A stretch of 64,000 bases of DNA from Progne subis subis. Taxonomy: Eukaryota; Chordata; Aves; Passeriformes; Hirundinidae. Under the pieces are notes generated by a model. It did not search any database. It was not told where the DNA came from and worked only from the letters and a program-made list of their open reading frames with translations. Within the stretch, counting starts at the first letter, position 1. The number at the start of each line of letters is the position of its first letter. This document shows positions 1-13,413 of the stretch, piece after piece. Made by a program: the position numbers and the translations under genes. Location: positions 1,693,306-1,757,305 of the forward strand of contig JAKJHU010000107.1 in NCBI GenBank assembly GCA_022316685.1. The letters are read 5' to 3'.

Positions 1-1788
1 ATAAGTTCTTTCTGTGCTGCAGCTTTTAACTATATAACCACCCAATAATGAGAACTATGGCTTGGTCTTGCTGCAAGATGTCTTTCTGTAGCTAAAATAT
101 TCTATCTACCCTCTCATACTTTCTAAATGTATTTATATCAGTGCATTACTCATCCATAACCTTACCTGAAAAAGAATGACAAGTTGCTTTGTTCACAGCA
201 GGCCCATGAGATTCACAAGGTATATTCTGCACTGAAGAAAGAGAAAAATGCCTGCAGTGTTAGCTCTTTTCCCCATTAGTGAGACTTGGGCTCCAGTAAT
301 TGGTCCAAAGAAAATTTATGTACCACACATAAGCGACTCAACAGAAAAGACTGAGGACAGCAAAATAACACATAGTTTTGTTGTGAAAGCGTGACTGAGG
401 AGGATGAATCTTTTATGGCTAAGTGTCTTCATGCAAAACTTTTGTTTACTGAGAAACTATAGCACAATCACTGTGTTACTAGGGTCCTGCTGCCTCTTCT
501 TTCCCTGTTACACCATTTAAAGGAAAAAGGCTGGTTATTGCGCTGCATTTTAGAAAAAGGTTTTGATAGCGATTCTACACTGGAAAAGGTACCTTCCTGA
601 CCTCTAGAGTTAATATTGAGACACAGGCAAATGAGTGGGCCATTAACTATACTCTGGCTTGAGGTTAAGCTAACTGTGGAAAATGACATGATAAATTGCT
701 GACATGAGAAATTGCTGACAAAAGTTACAGATAACTTGAGGAAAGGTGGGTGGATCTCAAAGGCTGTAAAGGAATTATGTGAGAAACAGCTGAATTCCAT
801 GGGCTGTTGGAGGGTAGCATTGAGAACGTTGAGGGGAGCATAGCATTGTAAGACCAACAGCACTATTTAGCCATAACATTAATACCATATATGGCTGAGA
901 CTATATCATAATGCTATGTGTGGATATGGATATCATAAATCCAGGACCAGTATGGACAAGTATTTAGAGGTAGGTCGTTTATCTGGGAGAAGACTGGCAC
1001 TGAGAACAAAAGAAACAAGAATGTGAAGAACAACACCCAGATAATCCAAATTTTGTGGCCAGGGTTATGATAGTTTACCAGTCAGGCAACATTGTGCTTA
1101 GTTTTTGTAGCTGAAACAGGTCAATAAACCTTAAGAGCTAAACCTGTTTTTTTTTTTAAGTCAGGAGCACTGGGGTGGAAGTGGTAGAGAACTGCTGCCC
1201 CTCAATAGCAAGTTTGCATCCAGACAGAAGGAGCATCTTGATGTCACTATGATGGCGCCTGTTACATCAGCTACCCTCTGTTTCATAAAAGTTAAACATA
1301 TTTCTGTGAAATGAATGTTAAAAGGTGTCCTTTACTCAGTGTATCTTGCTGCATCATTTAGGCATCTCCCAGCTATGCATAAATCTAGCAACTGGCCAAT
1401 CTCTCCTCCCCTGGCTCTGGCTTTCAGTCATTTATTAAACCACGACTTTATTCCATGCTTTATAAGAAGAATACAGCTATCTGATCTGTACTTATGGACT
1501 CCTGCACTACTAACAGGACTTCGGGCAAATATTACATGCCTGCAAGAAAAGTGCTATAGGATTTTCATTTTCTGGACAATCAAAACAGAAGATGCCAGTG
1601 GCATTGAGTCCTTCCCAGGACCTCCAGTAAAAATGACTAGGTGTAATCCCTGACCTGCAGTATACATTTCTCCTGTCTTGTGTACCATGCCCTTTATGCT
1701 TTGGCACATCTGAATCGTTATTACTGTTTCACCTTATCAGATATTAGTTTACTTTTTACTTCTACTTTTACTCAGTGACCCTGTCAGT
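1..1788. other. unique AT-rich DNA, no gene recognised
   Basis: No repeat family or gene was recognised here. The longest open frame is on the minus strand at 468-863 (131 codons). It has no domain, signal peptide or motif I know and no splice-supported context, so I treat it as a chance frame. A short T-run lies near 1147-1158. Confidence 0.5.
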
Positions 1789-2091
1789 AAAGTGATAGGA
1801 AAAGGGGGCATCTCTTCACACTGAAAAAAAATGTAGATTTCAACTAGATATTAGGAAAAAAAAAAAAAATACCGTGAGGGTGGCTGAAGGCAGTTCAAGC
1901 TTGTTGCTCTCTTTGAAATGAAACTGAAACACTTTGCCCAGAGAAATTGTGGCTGTCTCAGCCCTGGTAGTGTTCAAGGCCAGGCTGGATGGGGCTTTGA
2001 GCAACCTCTTCTGTGGAAGGTGTCCCTGCCTATGGCAGTGGGGATAGAACTAGAAGATCTTTAATGTCCAAAGCCATTCTGTGATTGGGCA
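1789..2091 (+). mobile_element. CR1 LINE 3' end, 5'-truncated
   Basis: This is the 3' untranslated end of a CR1 retrotransposon in sense orientation. It shows the usual order of CR1 landmarks: the 'ctagatattaggaaaa' block, 'gtgagggtggctgaaggcag', 'gcccagagaaattgtggctg', 'gtgttcaaggccaggctgga', 'ggggctttgagcaacctctt', 'gtgtccctgcc' and a terminal 'ccattctgtgatt'. Only about 300 bp remain of an element several kb long, as is normal for CR1, which is truncated during reverse transcription. A run of 14 A's inside it (from 1856) is probably later slippage. It has no coding capacity. Confidence 0.93.
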
Positions 2092-2289
2092 CAGCAGTCT
2101 TTACTGCAACCTCTTTTACCAGCTCTGGGTAAACCTTGTGGTGTACCATTAGTTTTGTCTAAACCACAGACAGTTTAGGAGGAATTTCCAAGGTCATAAC
2201 CTGAAACTCCAGTCTTTTCTTCAACCCCACCTAGGGCAGATTTTCTTCTTTTATGAAACTATACTCTCTGACTACTAATGATAATTAAG

Positions 2290-2395
2290 ATGTGAAATAC
2301 TGGCTATACCACAATATGCAAATATTAAATAATATTAACAATAAATAATAATAAATAACAACAAGAAATTATAATAATAATAAACAATTGCAACT
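2290..2395. repeat. AT-rich (TAA)n-like low-complexity tract
   Basis: The tract is built from imperfect taa/aat triplets (aataataataaa and similar) with almost no G or C. It is a degenerate simple repeat. Confidence 0.7.
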
Positions 2396-4234
2396 CCATA
2401 AATAAAATTATGTTTCTAAGTTGAGCTTATATTCTGGAAAATTATTTGGAAATAAGTAAAGTAGTACTCAGCATAGTCCTCAAATTTACTACAAGCATCT
2501 TCTGTAGAATAGCAGAAAATAAGAGGGTACTGTAAAGATGTGGATGTAGTACACATCCACATGTGTTGTTGTGGATGTTGTTTTTGCACACCCAATCCTA
2601 AATTACATTTTTTACACAAGTGCAGTCTTAAAAGGAATGATGTTCATGGTTATCTTCAGCTAAGAAGGCATAAAATTGAGTGTTCTTGCTTTTCTGTGAA
2701 AATGAAAACAAAATATCTCCTCAAACAAATACATTAGAAAAGCTTGTTACTCATTATTATTGAAGGACCTAATCCAGTATAAAACAGAATAAAATTCTAC
2801 ATGCCAGTCAATTATCCAGGTGTCAACATACACATAGGTTGACTGTCTAACCAAAATTAAGGCAAATATGGGCACTTGGTTTGCTGCTCCTGTTACTTTA
2901 CTTGTAGAATTACTACTCAGTCCAGTGCTGTACCAAATCAAGCCTAATAGCTAAATACACTATAAAGCCTCAACAAAACCCATTGACTGAGAATAAATGA
3001 TTTTGCACATTCCTTAAAGCAGACTGGTTTTCTAAGGTGACTGTTGTTAGCTAGTGTTGTTTTGTGAGGTAATGAACCTACAGAAATTTGGCTGTTATAT
3101 TGTGGTTTTCAGAAGGTATATCCTTCCACAGGATTCACTTTGATTTCATTAAACTTTTAATGTAGCTGTAAAAGGTTTGGTATAATTTATTTTTGTACAG
3201 ATTAGACAGCATGTTTTTAGTCTTTTGGTATGGACAGAGCCAATCTCATTGTTAACTCTAAGGGGGTTTTTCCTGATTATTTATTCAGACTCAGAGTTTA
3301 TTTTTTAGGCAAATGATGTAAAAATATTGTCTTAAAATCATTTATATTTATTTTAATATATTTGCAGTACATTTATATTTGGTATGCCTACAAGCATATA
3401 TTTGGACACAAGCTGCGTGTCCAAGTAATGGTACTATCTGCTGATATGCTCTTCTAAGATAAATTACACTATCAAATAACTACTAAGATAAATAACAAGA
3501 TTGAAGGAAAATATCTGCTGCATATTCTTGCAGTCACAAGATGATGGTTAGCCCCTCAAAATAAGCTAAAATTACAAACTGTAGAGTATTGTGCTTTCAT
3601 GGAACATACAATAAAATGTACAAATTTCTTTAAAGACTATGGTTGAGCGTTTTTTCTACTGCAAAATGCAGAACTGAGGTTAGCAAGTTAAAGGCACTGC
3701 ATTGAGAGCTGATTAATAGACTCTGAGAGAGTGAATATGTGTCTGCCATGACAGAGCAAAGACCATCTGTTACACTATCACTTTCATTCCAGCTGCATCT
3801 TAGCTGAGTGACAAGAATAATTTCTGACGAGCAAGGAATTCATCTAATACAAGAGATATCATAATTTGCAACAGCAGAATTGCTGAATGACCTGTGGCCC
3901 TAAGACTTACTCTTAGGCAACCTACTAAGGCTTCATCTAATTGTGACATTGTTTGTCATCTGAAAGGAGCTGAAGAAAATGTCACTCAAAGTCAGTACTG
4001 AGTGCAAGACAGAAATTACTATAGCTTCTTTTAGATAAACTAAATTCATGGTAGATATCTAAGGGGCTTGATAAGTGATGAAAATTCCTTTCACTGCAAA
4101 CATAATATCGTGTTGGAGAAATTTTAGAAATGTATCACTTTTGGAACTAAATTACACATTCTAAGATGTCAATATGTTGTTGGAAGCAAGTAAGGTCTAT
4201 TTACCTTTTTTTACATACAAACTCTTTGCATCAC
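2396..4234. other. unique AT-rich DNA, no gene recognised
   Basis: Nothing was recognised between the TAA-rich tract and the LTR at 4235. The small open frames here are 64-67 codons and mutually overlapping, which is expected by chance. Confidence 0.5.
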
Positions 4235-4683
4235 TGATGCCTTGGGAAGGCTGACCTGGACGGAGCTAGAGAATAAAGTAGATATTTATTGAAAGGACTT
4301 CATGGGTACACCTTGGGTAGGAAAAGACCCTAACCAGGGCTACACCTAAGGTAGATTTAAAATGGTCACAAAATGGATGACTGGTCATGAGGTCTTACAC
4401 TTTTTAAAGTTTTAGTTCATTTGCATATTGGGGTTTAATTGTCTAATTACAGGTTCAGGTTATGAAGTCCCATCCTTCTTGTTTTTCTCTTCAGTCTACC
4501 ATTGTTTATGCTTTCGGGCCTGAAAGTTGTACTCGTTGTCCTTGGTCTCCAGCAGGAAAAGGACTTGTTTTGTCTACATACTCTGTGAAGAGAGCTTACT
4601 AACACTTACTATGAGGTTTAGAACTACACCCCTCGGCAGCACAGAATCCGAAAAATATGAAAGCTAAAACTTAAGGCATCGCA
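4235..4683 (-). mobile_element. solo retroviral LTR, minus orientation
   Basis: A 449-bp block reads as an LTR on the minus strand. It begins TG and ends CA, and has near-terminal inverted repeats (tgatgcctt at the left, aaggcatc then gca at the right). The minus strand carries an AATAAA signal (plus-strand tttatt near 4285-4291) about 55 bp from the LTR 3' end, as expected for an R/U5 region. U3 holds an octamer ATTTGCAT on the plus strand (4419-4426). No internal retroviral sequence is attached. I could not pair a clean target-site duplication, so the ends rest on the TG/CA and inverted-repeat logic. It lies alone in otherwise unique DNA. Confidence 0.8.
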
Positions 4684-6990
4684 CTTTTAAATCATGCCAG
4701 TTAAAATAATCAATTTTATTTATGATTGTGCAGTTCTTCAGATAAGTTACTTTGTTGCCATAATGATTTCTTTTCCTACTGACATAACATTCAGTTTAAC
4801 AAATCAAATTTAATCAGTAATTCTATGTTTTTTTAAAGCATTAAATACTGAAGATTCAGTTCTCCTCATTGCAGTGAGGGCAATCATTATGCTAACTCTT
4901 TCAATATCTGAAACTGAAAGACACAGGAAGTATATGATTTTGGGAACTGGTGTTTGGCTAGATTCAGAAACTATTTAGTGAATCTGAAAGCACTTGCATT
5001 AAGTTAACCCAATAGTTTAGTTCTGATAATTTTGTAACATTAATCTGTACTGTAAGCTTTACAAAACTTAACTTATTTAAAAGGTCAAAAAAACACACAA
5101 GATCTATGGCCTCTCTCAGGCTTATCTGGAAACACTGACATTAAAAATATGAAGAACTAACTAGACTTTTTGTAGCCTCCTAACCTATATTACATGTGCC
5201 TCAGCATATATTTTATGTAGACTATATGATTCTAAAATTAGTGAGAATGCCATGGTTGGAACAGGACCTTTGGATCAGAATAATAAGAATTTATTTATTA
5301 CATTTTTTTGTACTTATTTAGGCTATTAGATATCTTTATAAATAAACACAGAAATTCCAATATCTCTGAAAAGGCATGTGCTAACTCAAATATTACACAC
5401 CTTTGAAGAAGATACAGATGCAAAAGGCCATTGCTTCCCTTTGCCTCCTCTTTCTCCCTTCCCTGAATTTTGTGGGGTAAAAAATAAAGATTTTTTTGTA
5501 TCTGCAGAAGAAAAGATTCACATCTAGGAATTATATGTTACTGTTTTTATTGCTGAGAACTGAAGGAAGAGACATGGCAGAAGGGAAAGTAAAATGGTTT
5601 ACTGAAATTCTCCCTTCTGAGTTGAATGCCTGGGTTCCTCATAATATGTAGTTAATGTTCCACCAAAGGCATAACCTTCAGGGAGATAGGAAACTGTCAG
5701 CTAAGTATTCATTAAGAAGAAAAGAATCAAGGAGATTTAAGAGACTGACTGGAGAGAGGAAGGCATCTGCTCATGGCCAGTCTGAAGCTCCCATCTGTGT
5801 ACCATCCTGGTTTTCTGAGTCTGCACTTGTCCCTGCCATGTGTGAAGCCAGAGCAGAGCAGAACAGGTGTTTTTCCCTGAATAACTATAATGGCTATGAT
5901 ATACGGGATTTACTTCCAAAGCCAAGCTCTGCATGGTTTGGAGAAGAAACTCACTATTTCTTTGTCAATTGCCATGCAGGGGACACCCTGGCAGACTTCT
6001 CCATGTGGCTTGTAATTTAGTAATTTCCGATCATCTAGCAAAACTTTCAATGCTGCATAAGACCAAGATGCCTACGGTTCAAGATATGACAACCTTTGAT
6101 GAAATTCAGTACATCCATGGTGAATAAATTCCCCCAAGTATGTTTGAAGAGGTGGTGTTCATACGTATTCCAATTCAGTTCCCATCTGTAAAAGAGAAAG
6201 TAACATTTCCCCTCTTAGCTCACAAGACCATACTAAGGATAAATTAAGCATTGTAATTCATGCTGCAATCAAAAGTAAAGTGTTTCAGTGCCAATCAATA
6301 AAGGCCGAATGAAACAGATCTATAACCTCTGAAATCATTGACAATGAGTGCTAAGGGAATGTTAAATGCTTAGAAAGTGCTGGATTAAAGCTCTGAGCAA
6401 GAAGGCAATTGCAGTGACTCCCAGAGAAAATTATAAGTAGAAAGTGTCTTCAATTTTGCCTGACCCTGGGTTCCTTTCTGCTCTTTCTGAACTATACACA
6501 CAGGACCAAGAAAACCGCTTCTCCATGGAAGTACTTGCCTTAAAGGTGGGAGACAGGATACTTCTGCACCAAGTACCTTACCTGCAGGCCCCAACTTCAT
6601 CAAATAGGAAACCTGGCTGTTAGAGCTATGGTGTCCAGCCTAACCAGTGGAAAATTTATATGGCTAATTCAGCATTATTGCAAGGCAGAATACATAAAAA
6701 GCTTTTGGAAATAGAACCTTTCCCTGGAATCTTTGTCCAAGGAAAACACAGGAATCAGGCTAACCATTTTTCTTCAAGATGCCTGATAAAACTTTTCTAT
6801 CTGTTATTAATAAGTCTTCTTCAGAAAACATGCTGTTTTCCAGGTCACATTTACACTTTATATCTTTAATAATCTAAATTAAATTGACAATATTGCTGTC
6901 ATATTTCTAGTCTGTACAAGAAATATTCTTCAAAAAAGCTTTCCCTATTTAAATACCTGTCATTAGATTTCATAAATGCAGGATATACAG

Positions 6991-7016
6991 AAAACAAAAC
7001 AAAACAAAACAAAACA
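6991..7016 (+). repeat. (AAAAC)5 microsatellite
   Basis: Five consecutive aaaac units are followed by one degenerate unit. Confidence 0.95.
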
Positions 7017-8840
7017 ACCAAACCTTATAGTGAGAGGAGATGGAAAAAAGGGTCTTTATATTTAACTTTCTATTATAGATATGCTCAGTGAAGCAGCATG
7101 AAGGATCTTATTACTATACCAAAATTAAGAATTTCCTAAGAGAGTTCTCTAATTTCATATTAGCTTATTCCCCCTTTGAAACATGGTGATTACTACACTG
7201 AGTGATATATAAAAATGGAAAAAACAGCAGGCTTCATTGGTTTTAAAGGAGTCAGCATTACTGATATTTCAAGCTGAGAAAATAATTGTCAGCAATGACA
7301 CTGAGTAGGATAGGCGGTTTATATGTTTCATATTCACCTAGTATTTATGTACTGCACAACTTCTTTTCAGATGATCTGTATTTCTCTCAAATAAAAATAA
7401 TTTCTTTTTGTATTTTGTCTTCAAAAACCAGCCTGTAGTTGGTTTTCATCTCATCTGTAATTCTGAGTTTCAGTGCCAAGAGCTAAAGTAATAAACATTT
7501 CTGCCTGGATGTATGTTTAAAGAGATCCTTCTCAAAAGTCATACCTTTAATTTAGCAAAGTATTGTTTAGGGTTTAAATAAATCTTGCCCAGATTTGAGA
7601 GGTAGTTGTATGGATGAATTCACAAACAATTCTCTGAAACTACAGAAACCAGAAGCTTTGCAGATAAAACCAAAGAAAAGAAAAGAAATATATGTAAAGC
7701 AGATACTTTACTTGAAACTGAAAATTCACATATTCCCCAAGGCATGGCAAACATTACTTTAAAGCTCATTTGTTCAATCTTTTCCAAAACCTAGAATAAA
7801 CAAAATTGTTGTTTTTAAGGCAGTTCATCTGAGTCTGTTCTTATGAATGAAATATCTGCAAGAAAAGAAATTTCAGTCACCTGGAACAAAGTTAATTTAG
7901 CAGGGCTAAGTAAAAATCAAAATTTCTGTGTGACTTTATTTTTCTTTTTTCTTCAAATCAAGAGAAAATTTAGAACTAAAAGAAGGTGATAAAACTGAAA
8001 CACTGAAAATTCTCACTTTATGACAACTATGATGCATTATAATTTTTTAGCCATAAATCTTTAGTTCATATGAACTATAGTCTGTCTTGACATCAGACAA
8101 TGCGGAATTTGGTATCCACATGGTCTAATTTTTGCTTAGGTGATACCTGCAAAGAACAGTAATTTACTGTGGAGAAGAGGAAAATAAACAAAATCCCCAA
8201 TGGAATCATATAACTTGTAGAATGCCTATTTCCATCCAGCTACATGTATAAGGAATATGTCTGTAAATCAAAGACAGAGGTGTTCAAATGGGTATTTTCC
8301 ATTATATTTTATTTGGTTAAGCCACCTCCTTTAGGGGGAGATTTTTGCATTCTATGCTAAGGTATATATATATTTTTTTCTTTTTTTTTCAATTTTTATA
8401 ATAGGTAAAGTATACTTCCTTAAGTCATTACAACTTTAAAGGAACCTATTCTTTTTTACATCAAAAGAAATTGGAAGAATGACACACATTTTCTGCAAGC
8501 AGCTGAATATTGGCAAAATCCATTGAGAGCAGCGACCTAGCTGCAAACATCTTGAACCGCTCAGAATTTATTAAATTGCTGCAGTCACAAGAGTATCTGC
8601 ATAGAAGTTTTGATCATATCAAATAAAGAAACCTAATTTAATAATTGAAATATATGTGCTCAGAAAAATTAAAAATTGTGAATAAGCACATATATATCTT
8701 TGAGACCTTAGGTGAATAACAATAGGAGTTGTGATGTTACTCACAAATTAAATTTTTATTTTCAGCAATTTTAATTATTTTAGTGCTATTACATACTTGT
8801 TACAGTGATGTTTTCAGCCTTAGATATTCTGGCCTTTCTC

Positions 8841-8862
8841 AAAAAAAAAAAAAAAAAAAAAA
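8841..8862 (+). repeat. A22 homopolymer
   Basis: Twenty-two uninterrupted A's. No LINE or processed-gene body was recognised directly upstream. Confidence 0.95.
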
Positions 8863-11800
8863 TTGCCAACATGAAATATCCTGACTACAAAGAGGAAGTC
8901 CATCCACTGGAACTGCGGAAGTAATCACACAAAAGTTGCCTGCCTAAATTGTTCTGCCTAACTCTTCTATCCTCAATATTTCTTACTAAAAGTATATATA
9001 GAATTAGGGGTTTGATGGAAATGAAGAAATTTAATGAAATGTAAACACAATTCTGTTGGTATTTCCCTAATCATGATAATATCAGATGCCTCAGAAGAGC
9101 AGTGATCTGCATTTCCTTTGACCTTAAGCAATCTAACCAAATAGGAAAAGCTACCATTCTCATTTGTACAAGTTTTAGAAAAGTGCAAATGGCGACCTAC
9201 ATAAAGTGCCTGGTATTACAGAATCATATCAAGCTCATCATCATTAATGGACAGATTTTATTGACTTCAGTCAGCTTTACATCAGTGTTACAGAATTTGC
9301 TTCCTCACACCTTGTATGAGGTGAAGCCTCACCACTGAGTATAAATAGTGCAATGATGACTAGATTTTTGAAAGGTCTTAAATAATGTGTAAGCATATAA
9401 AAGTTAGTTTTCACCTTTGCTACCTGTCTAAAAAGATAAAAAGGGTCTTTAGTGAGAGGTGTAAATAGCCAAGGTAATTGAAAGTTAAACTATATTGCTG
9501 ACTATTAAAGTTTAGCTTTGTTACAAAAAAAAAAAATTTACTCTAATTGTTGATCTAATACTTCTCTTCTGATTTGCATTTCCTGGCCATGCCATTAATC
9601 ATAGCTGTTCAAATTGTTATTTTAATAGCATTTATTTCAGCTCTGTAAATTTATAGATCCATTAGTTGTAAAGATTCCACATTGAGAAGAACTATTAAGA
9701 CATTCAAGTGTTCTTTTAGAATATGGATGAATATTCTGTTGCACTATATGTCTACTTGTAGTGCCATATATTGATCAGAATTTCATTACAAGTTAAGGTC
9801 AGATCTAGAAGGAGTAGTTCGGAATGTATTTAGTGCACTGTATGCATTATTTTGAGTCACACACAGCATGACATGAGATAATTAAAATTTAATTGCTAGT
9901 TTATCACTCTCCAGAGTCAAGTAAACACCTACGTTTTCTGTGTTCATGATAGTTTATATAAGTAAGGTCAGTTTTGTGATATTGCATTGAAAGCAGCTAT
10001 TGTGGCTTGCAAAAAAAAGTAGCTTTTAGTATCTAGCATTGCAAAATTATAGATGCAAAATTCTATTCTGAGACATCACATCAAGTCAGAAAAATTGCCT
10101 GTGAGATTTGTTGGATAATGTCCCAACGTTTGACTCTGTCATAGGAAACCATTAAATCCTTCACAGTGAAGGAAATGTGTTTGTGATGTCTTCACAGAAA
10201 TCCACCTTTACCATGATCACAACTTTCTCATTTTTTTATTTCCTTATGGACAGAACTCTTACAAAATGGGGTTTTTTTGGTGTTACATAAGATTTCTAAT
10301 CAGAATAATTCGGATCTATATATTTATACAAGATCAGATACATTTTCTTTCCCGCATTGCTGTTTTTTGAATGTTCAACTGTAACGCTTGTGACTAAAAG
10401 AAGTTTTTGTATGGACTTTTGAATTATAAAGGGAGAAGATCAATTTTCATCCTAACTTTTGCAGGCACCATATATACAGAAATCTGTAGTAAACCTAATC
10501 CCATATCATCTTGCTATATTGGAACAGAATACCGTGAAACTAATTTTTTCTACTTTAGAGTGATAATGAACTTTTCTAGAAGATACATGCTCTTTCAGTG
10601 GATGTAAAATACTTGAGTGTTATTTCAGTTTATGCCTGTCACATTGGCCTGGAATAATTGCCTAGAGCAAAGAGTAGGTGGTCAGGGTGGAAACACCATT
10701 TCTTACTAAAAGTTTTCAAGATGTGGAAATAATTTCTTATATAAAGTCTATAAAAAAAGTAAATTGAGAGTAAAAAAATCCCAATCATTGAGGTTTGCCA
10801 TCATGTATTAAAAGTTTTGCTTCACATTTAGTTATTTACTTTCAATTAAAAATGTACTCAGTTTAAATCTTCAAATACAAAGTTGTTTTTACAGCAAAAC
10901 TGGGTGTTTTGTTTCAAAGAGACCAAAATAAAAGTTGTTTACATGAAAAATAGCAGCCTTTATTCTGACAAGATCGTAATTATTATCGATCCAGGCAGAC
11001 CCCTTTAAAGGATGCATAGTCCCTGACAAAATCCACAAAATTCCATCATGACTTTTTGGGAAGTGAGAATTATGTTAAAATTAATTTTGGTACCTGTTTG
11101 AGAAGAAAGACTTTTATTCCTGAAGTAATGCCAGTGTGGAAACCGTGAATGTTAGACTGATATATCTTAGCAAGAGTAGGACATAACAGTGTATCATCTG
11201 TATCTAATTTGCTATGGTATTATAATGATTCATTATCACATACTCCTCTCTTTAAAGTTTAGCTGACATCTTTGAAAAATGTGAAAAATTGTAATTGACC
11301 AGCTTTCCTTAGTGTTACAGTTGGTCTGGTAAGGCTTTATGTGAGTCAATCAATTACTCTAGGTCCTAAGTGAACAAATTTAATTCTACGTCCTGCAAAG
11401 CAGAGTTAAAAGCTTTTCCTTTTGCTGCTTGTAAGTTTGCAATATTAATAAAAAGAGTGAGAAAAGTAATTTTAGTAAATTTTTTTTTATTAAGATGTAA
11501 TGTCCAAAGAGACCCATGACCACACACATTAATATCCTGATAAGAAACAATGTCAACATTTATCACAATGTACTTGAGTCCTCAAGAGTCACAACTCAAT
11601 AAAAACCTACTGGTAATTCAGAAAAGTGGCTTAAGGAGCAGAATGCTGAACTGTTCTGTTTATGCTTTAGACAAAGGTCAGAAAGACCACATAACATATA
11701 AACACCACAAAATATTTTTTAGAAGAGTTTTATGTATCTTAGAGACACATCAACAAAGAAAAAACAGAAAAAACTTAATTTAGATTTGAAGTCCATAGAG

Positions 11801-13392
11801 AAAATGTTTCAGGCAATGCATTTTTTTTTAATATATTAACTAAACTTTACTCTGCAGTATAGAGCCATTGATTGTATTTTATTGGAGAAAAGAGCTTTAT
11901 TTCCTGCCACATAAAACTTATTACATTTCTACAGTATTTCAGAAGTGAATGCAAAAATTTAGCTGTTCAATTCATCTATTTCTTATCCATACTTTTCCTT
12001 TTCAGTACCATAAAACAGAATTATTCTATTCAGCTCTCACAATGAATTAAAATTGTAATGATTTTTTAATAATCTTTTTACATATATTATAATTACATTT
12101 TGTTTTTTTCTAAATTGAAAGGCAAGAAAGTATATATCTATCTGTTTATTACATGGAGAAATTTGGGAAATTATGTTGAAGAACTATTGGTCCTGTTCCA
12201 AACCGGAAGCAATGAGAGACAAAAAGAGAGGAAATGAAAGAACCAGGAATGAGAGTTACGTTCATACCGGATTGTTTATCCCTAACAAAAATTAATAAAG
12301 CTCCCAACTCTAATGTTACAGCTACAAAAGTATCCTTCAAGTTTTCAGATTTGTTTACATACAGTCCAGAAATACAATTCTAAAATCACAGATAAAATTT
12401 AGTACTATAGGAAAGACTATGACCTTAATTTCCTTATTTTATTATTGAAGAAATATTCTTGCAAAATTAATTAGAAATAGAAATAAATTCTATTTCAGTA
12501 TTAATTAAGATAAAGAGCAGTGACTTACTCTGATGAAATGGTCCACAGGGGATAGAAGTGTTTATTATTTGCCCCTTTACAACAATGAGTAGAAAGTAAA
12601 TACAAAATGCTACAAAATCCAAACAGAAGATTGAATTCTTAAATTAACAATCTTCATGTAAGTGTCAACAACCAAGAATACAACTGCCATAACTTTTCTC
12701 CTTCTTTTAAGAACTTCTAAGTAACTTAAAACTTCATTTTGCATACATTAGTCTTTCATATCTCGAAGATCTGTTTCAGCTGGTTAACTACTTTGCTTTT
12801 GATTACTTGTAATCAAGCTGCATTAAACTAGCTGCTTTTCATATAAATTCTCTAACATATTTGATTTGGTAAGGGTGAACACACCTTAGACAACTTAGGG
12901 TTTTACAGAAAACACCTACATCTCAATGTTTCAGAAAAAGAGCTGTAGGAGGATGCTGCCTCTCCCTTCAGAGACAAATTTTAGACAGTAGAACGAACTT
13001 GGAGGATATTTTAGACTGTGGTTATGCCCAGTTATGTCATGCATTTCACGGTTCCCCACATATTAGGGAAAGAACTATATATGAGACTGTTTGTATATAT
13101 TTATATTTTTATGATGCTTTCTCAAAACTAGCTGCAATTCTATAGTTTAGATTATAAATCCATAATGTGTAAAAGATTATAAGCTATGTCAAACAAGTAG
13201 GCTAATGATACAAATATATGCTATGAAATATCATCACCTTTATTATTTGTCTGCTTCATTTAAAATTAAATAAAAATGGTTTATTTGATGAAAAATATAG
13301 AACTTGGGTTTGTTACCCTGATAGGATCCAAGGTTATTGATAGGATTTCTTGGATGGGTGAAATGATGTTTTCAGGCATATATTCTAAAAGC

Positions 13393-13413
13393 TTTTTTTT
13401 TTTTTTTTTTTTT
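13393..13413 (+). repeat. T21 homopolymer
   Basis: Twenty-one uninterrupted T's. No recognised element ends here on either strand. Confidence 0.95.

Noticed and set aside
468..863. 131-codon minus-strand open frame
   Set aside because: Ser/Phe/Leu-rich with no motif; no retroelement or exon signature around it.
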